DNA from: Bradyrhizobium jicamae
GTDB taxonomy: Bacteria > Pseudomonadota > Alphaproteobacteria > Rhizobiales > Xanthobacteraceae
Assembly: GCF_018130215.1 (NCBI RefSeq)
Contig: NZ_JAFCKQ010000014.1
Coordinates: 93,255 to 157,254, forward strand
Length of the DNA stretch: 64,000 bases
Direction of reading: 5' to 3'
This document shows, piece by piece, positions 63,838 to 64,000 of this stretch. Below the pieces are notes generated by a model. The model did not search any database. It was not told where the DNA came from and was given only the letters and a program-made list of their open reading frames with translations. Made by a program: the position numbers and the translations under genes. Within the stretch, counting starts at the first letter, position 1, and every line of letters begins with the position of its first letter.

Positions 63838-63913
63838 GCCGCAATAGCTCAGTCGGTAGAGCACGTCATTCGTAATGACGGGGTCGGGGGTTCGAATCCC
63901 TCTTGCGGCACCA
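63838..63913 (+). tRNA. tRNA-Thr (anticodon CGT)
   Basis: 76-nt cloverleaf: acceptor GCCGCAA/TTGCGGC, D-arm AGCTCAGTCGGTAGAGC, anticodon stem GTCAT/ATGAC with loop TCGTA reading CGT, T-arm GGGGGTTCGAATCCC and encoded CCA (63911-63913). Confidence 0.96.
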
Positions 63914-63921
63914 CTTCGCTC

Positions 63922-64000
63922 TGTGTCCAGCCCGGACACATAGGTAACGGAACGTACCTAAGACATGGGTGACAACCTCGTGCCGAACGGATTGTCGAGG
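63922..64000. mobile_element. Possible mobile-element end just after tRNA-Thr
   Basis: TGTGTCC/GGACACA inverted repeat (63922-63928, 63934-63940) is followed by two related motifs, GACACATAGGTAAC and GACATGGGTGAC. Such GACAYRKGTRAC blocks are seen at ends of some IS481-like elements in rhizobia as I recall. The window ends before any transposase, so this is tentative. Confidence 0.3.

Overview
The window reads as a chromosomal segment of a GC-rich alphaproteobacterium, most likely Bradyrhizobium or a close relative (Nitrobacteraceae). This rests on gene content and order, on codon usage, and on several intergenic palindromic repeat families whose core sequences I recognise from Bradyrhizobium. 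I could not run a database search, so the genus is an inference. No prophage, CRISPR array, complete insertion sequence or rRNA operon is visible. Coding is dense and mostly housekeeping, with small accessory modules.

Layout. 1-1879 (-): 5' part of a heavy-metal RND efflux pump with an apparent CTG start. 2.1-13.0 kb: a membrane diguanylate cyclase, the PLP-homeostasis protein YggS, a hydratase-like enzyme, an L,D-transpeptidase, an OmpR-type response regulator with a cyclic-nucleotide-binding protein, exonuclease III, LolA, FtsK and an aminotransferase. 13.3-19.2 kb: two separate glnK-amtB nitrogen modules flanking ClpP, an SRPBCC protein and an ArsR repressor; the repressor has a perfect 24-bp operator. 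19.5-24.5 kb: GYF/DUF898 protein, TesB, ubiquinone-type hydroxylase, secreted hydrolase, Trm112 and a TetR repressor. 24.6-27.0 kb: a four-gene operon divergent from tetR, with two TetR operators bracketing a promoter. 27.2-31.5 kb: MHYT-PAS-GGDEF-EAL protein, LON-domain protein and CnoX-like thioredoxin, then tRNA-Gly. 32-44.6 kb: oxidoreductases, a sorbosone-dehydrogenase/cytochrome c pair, PanE-like reductase, GST, GIY-YIG protein, SDR, two MFS transporters and gamma-glutamyltransferase. 44.7-50.0 kb: purH, heparinase-like protein, rsmB and an SdhAF4-type protein. 50.1-57.3 kb: nuclease, L,D-transpeptidase, acs, a decayed DUF2059 gene, topoisomerase IB, EVE protein and a frameshifted esterase. 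57.4-63.7 kb: gpsA, tsaD and the hemD-mitofilin-hemY cluster, then tRNA-Thr(CGT). Just after that tRNA there is sequence resembling the end of a mobile element, cut by the window edge.

Functional themes are nitrogen sensing and uptake (two PII/Amt pairs), cyclic-di-GMP signalling (two GGDEF proteins), envelope biogenesis (LolA, L,D-transpeptidases), translation and tRNA/rRNA modification (tsaD, rsmB, trm112), and heme biosynthesis. The most distinctive local signals are regulatory: the TetR double operator, the ArsR palindrome abutting its start codon, a sigma54-like site before only one glnK, and paired ACCCGGRT boxes before a tyrosine-less GIY-YIG protein. There are also two broken genes, and intergenic palindromes that abut or supply stop codons.
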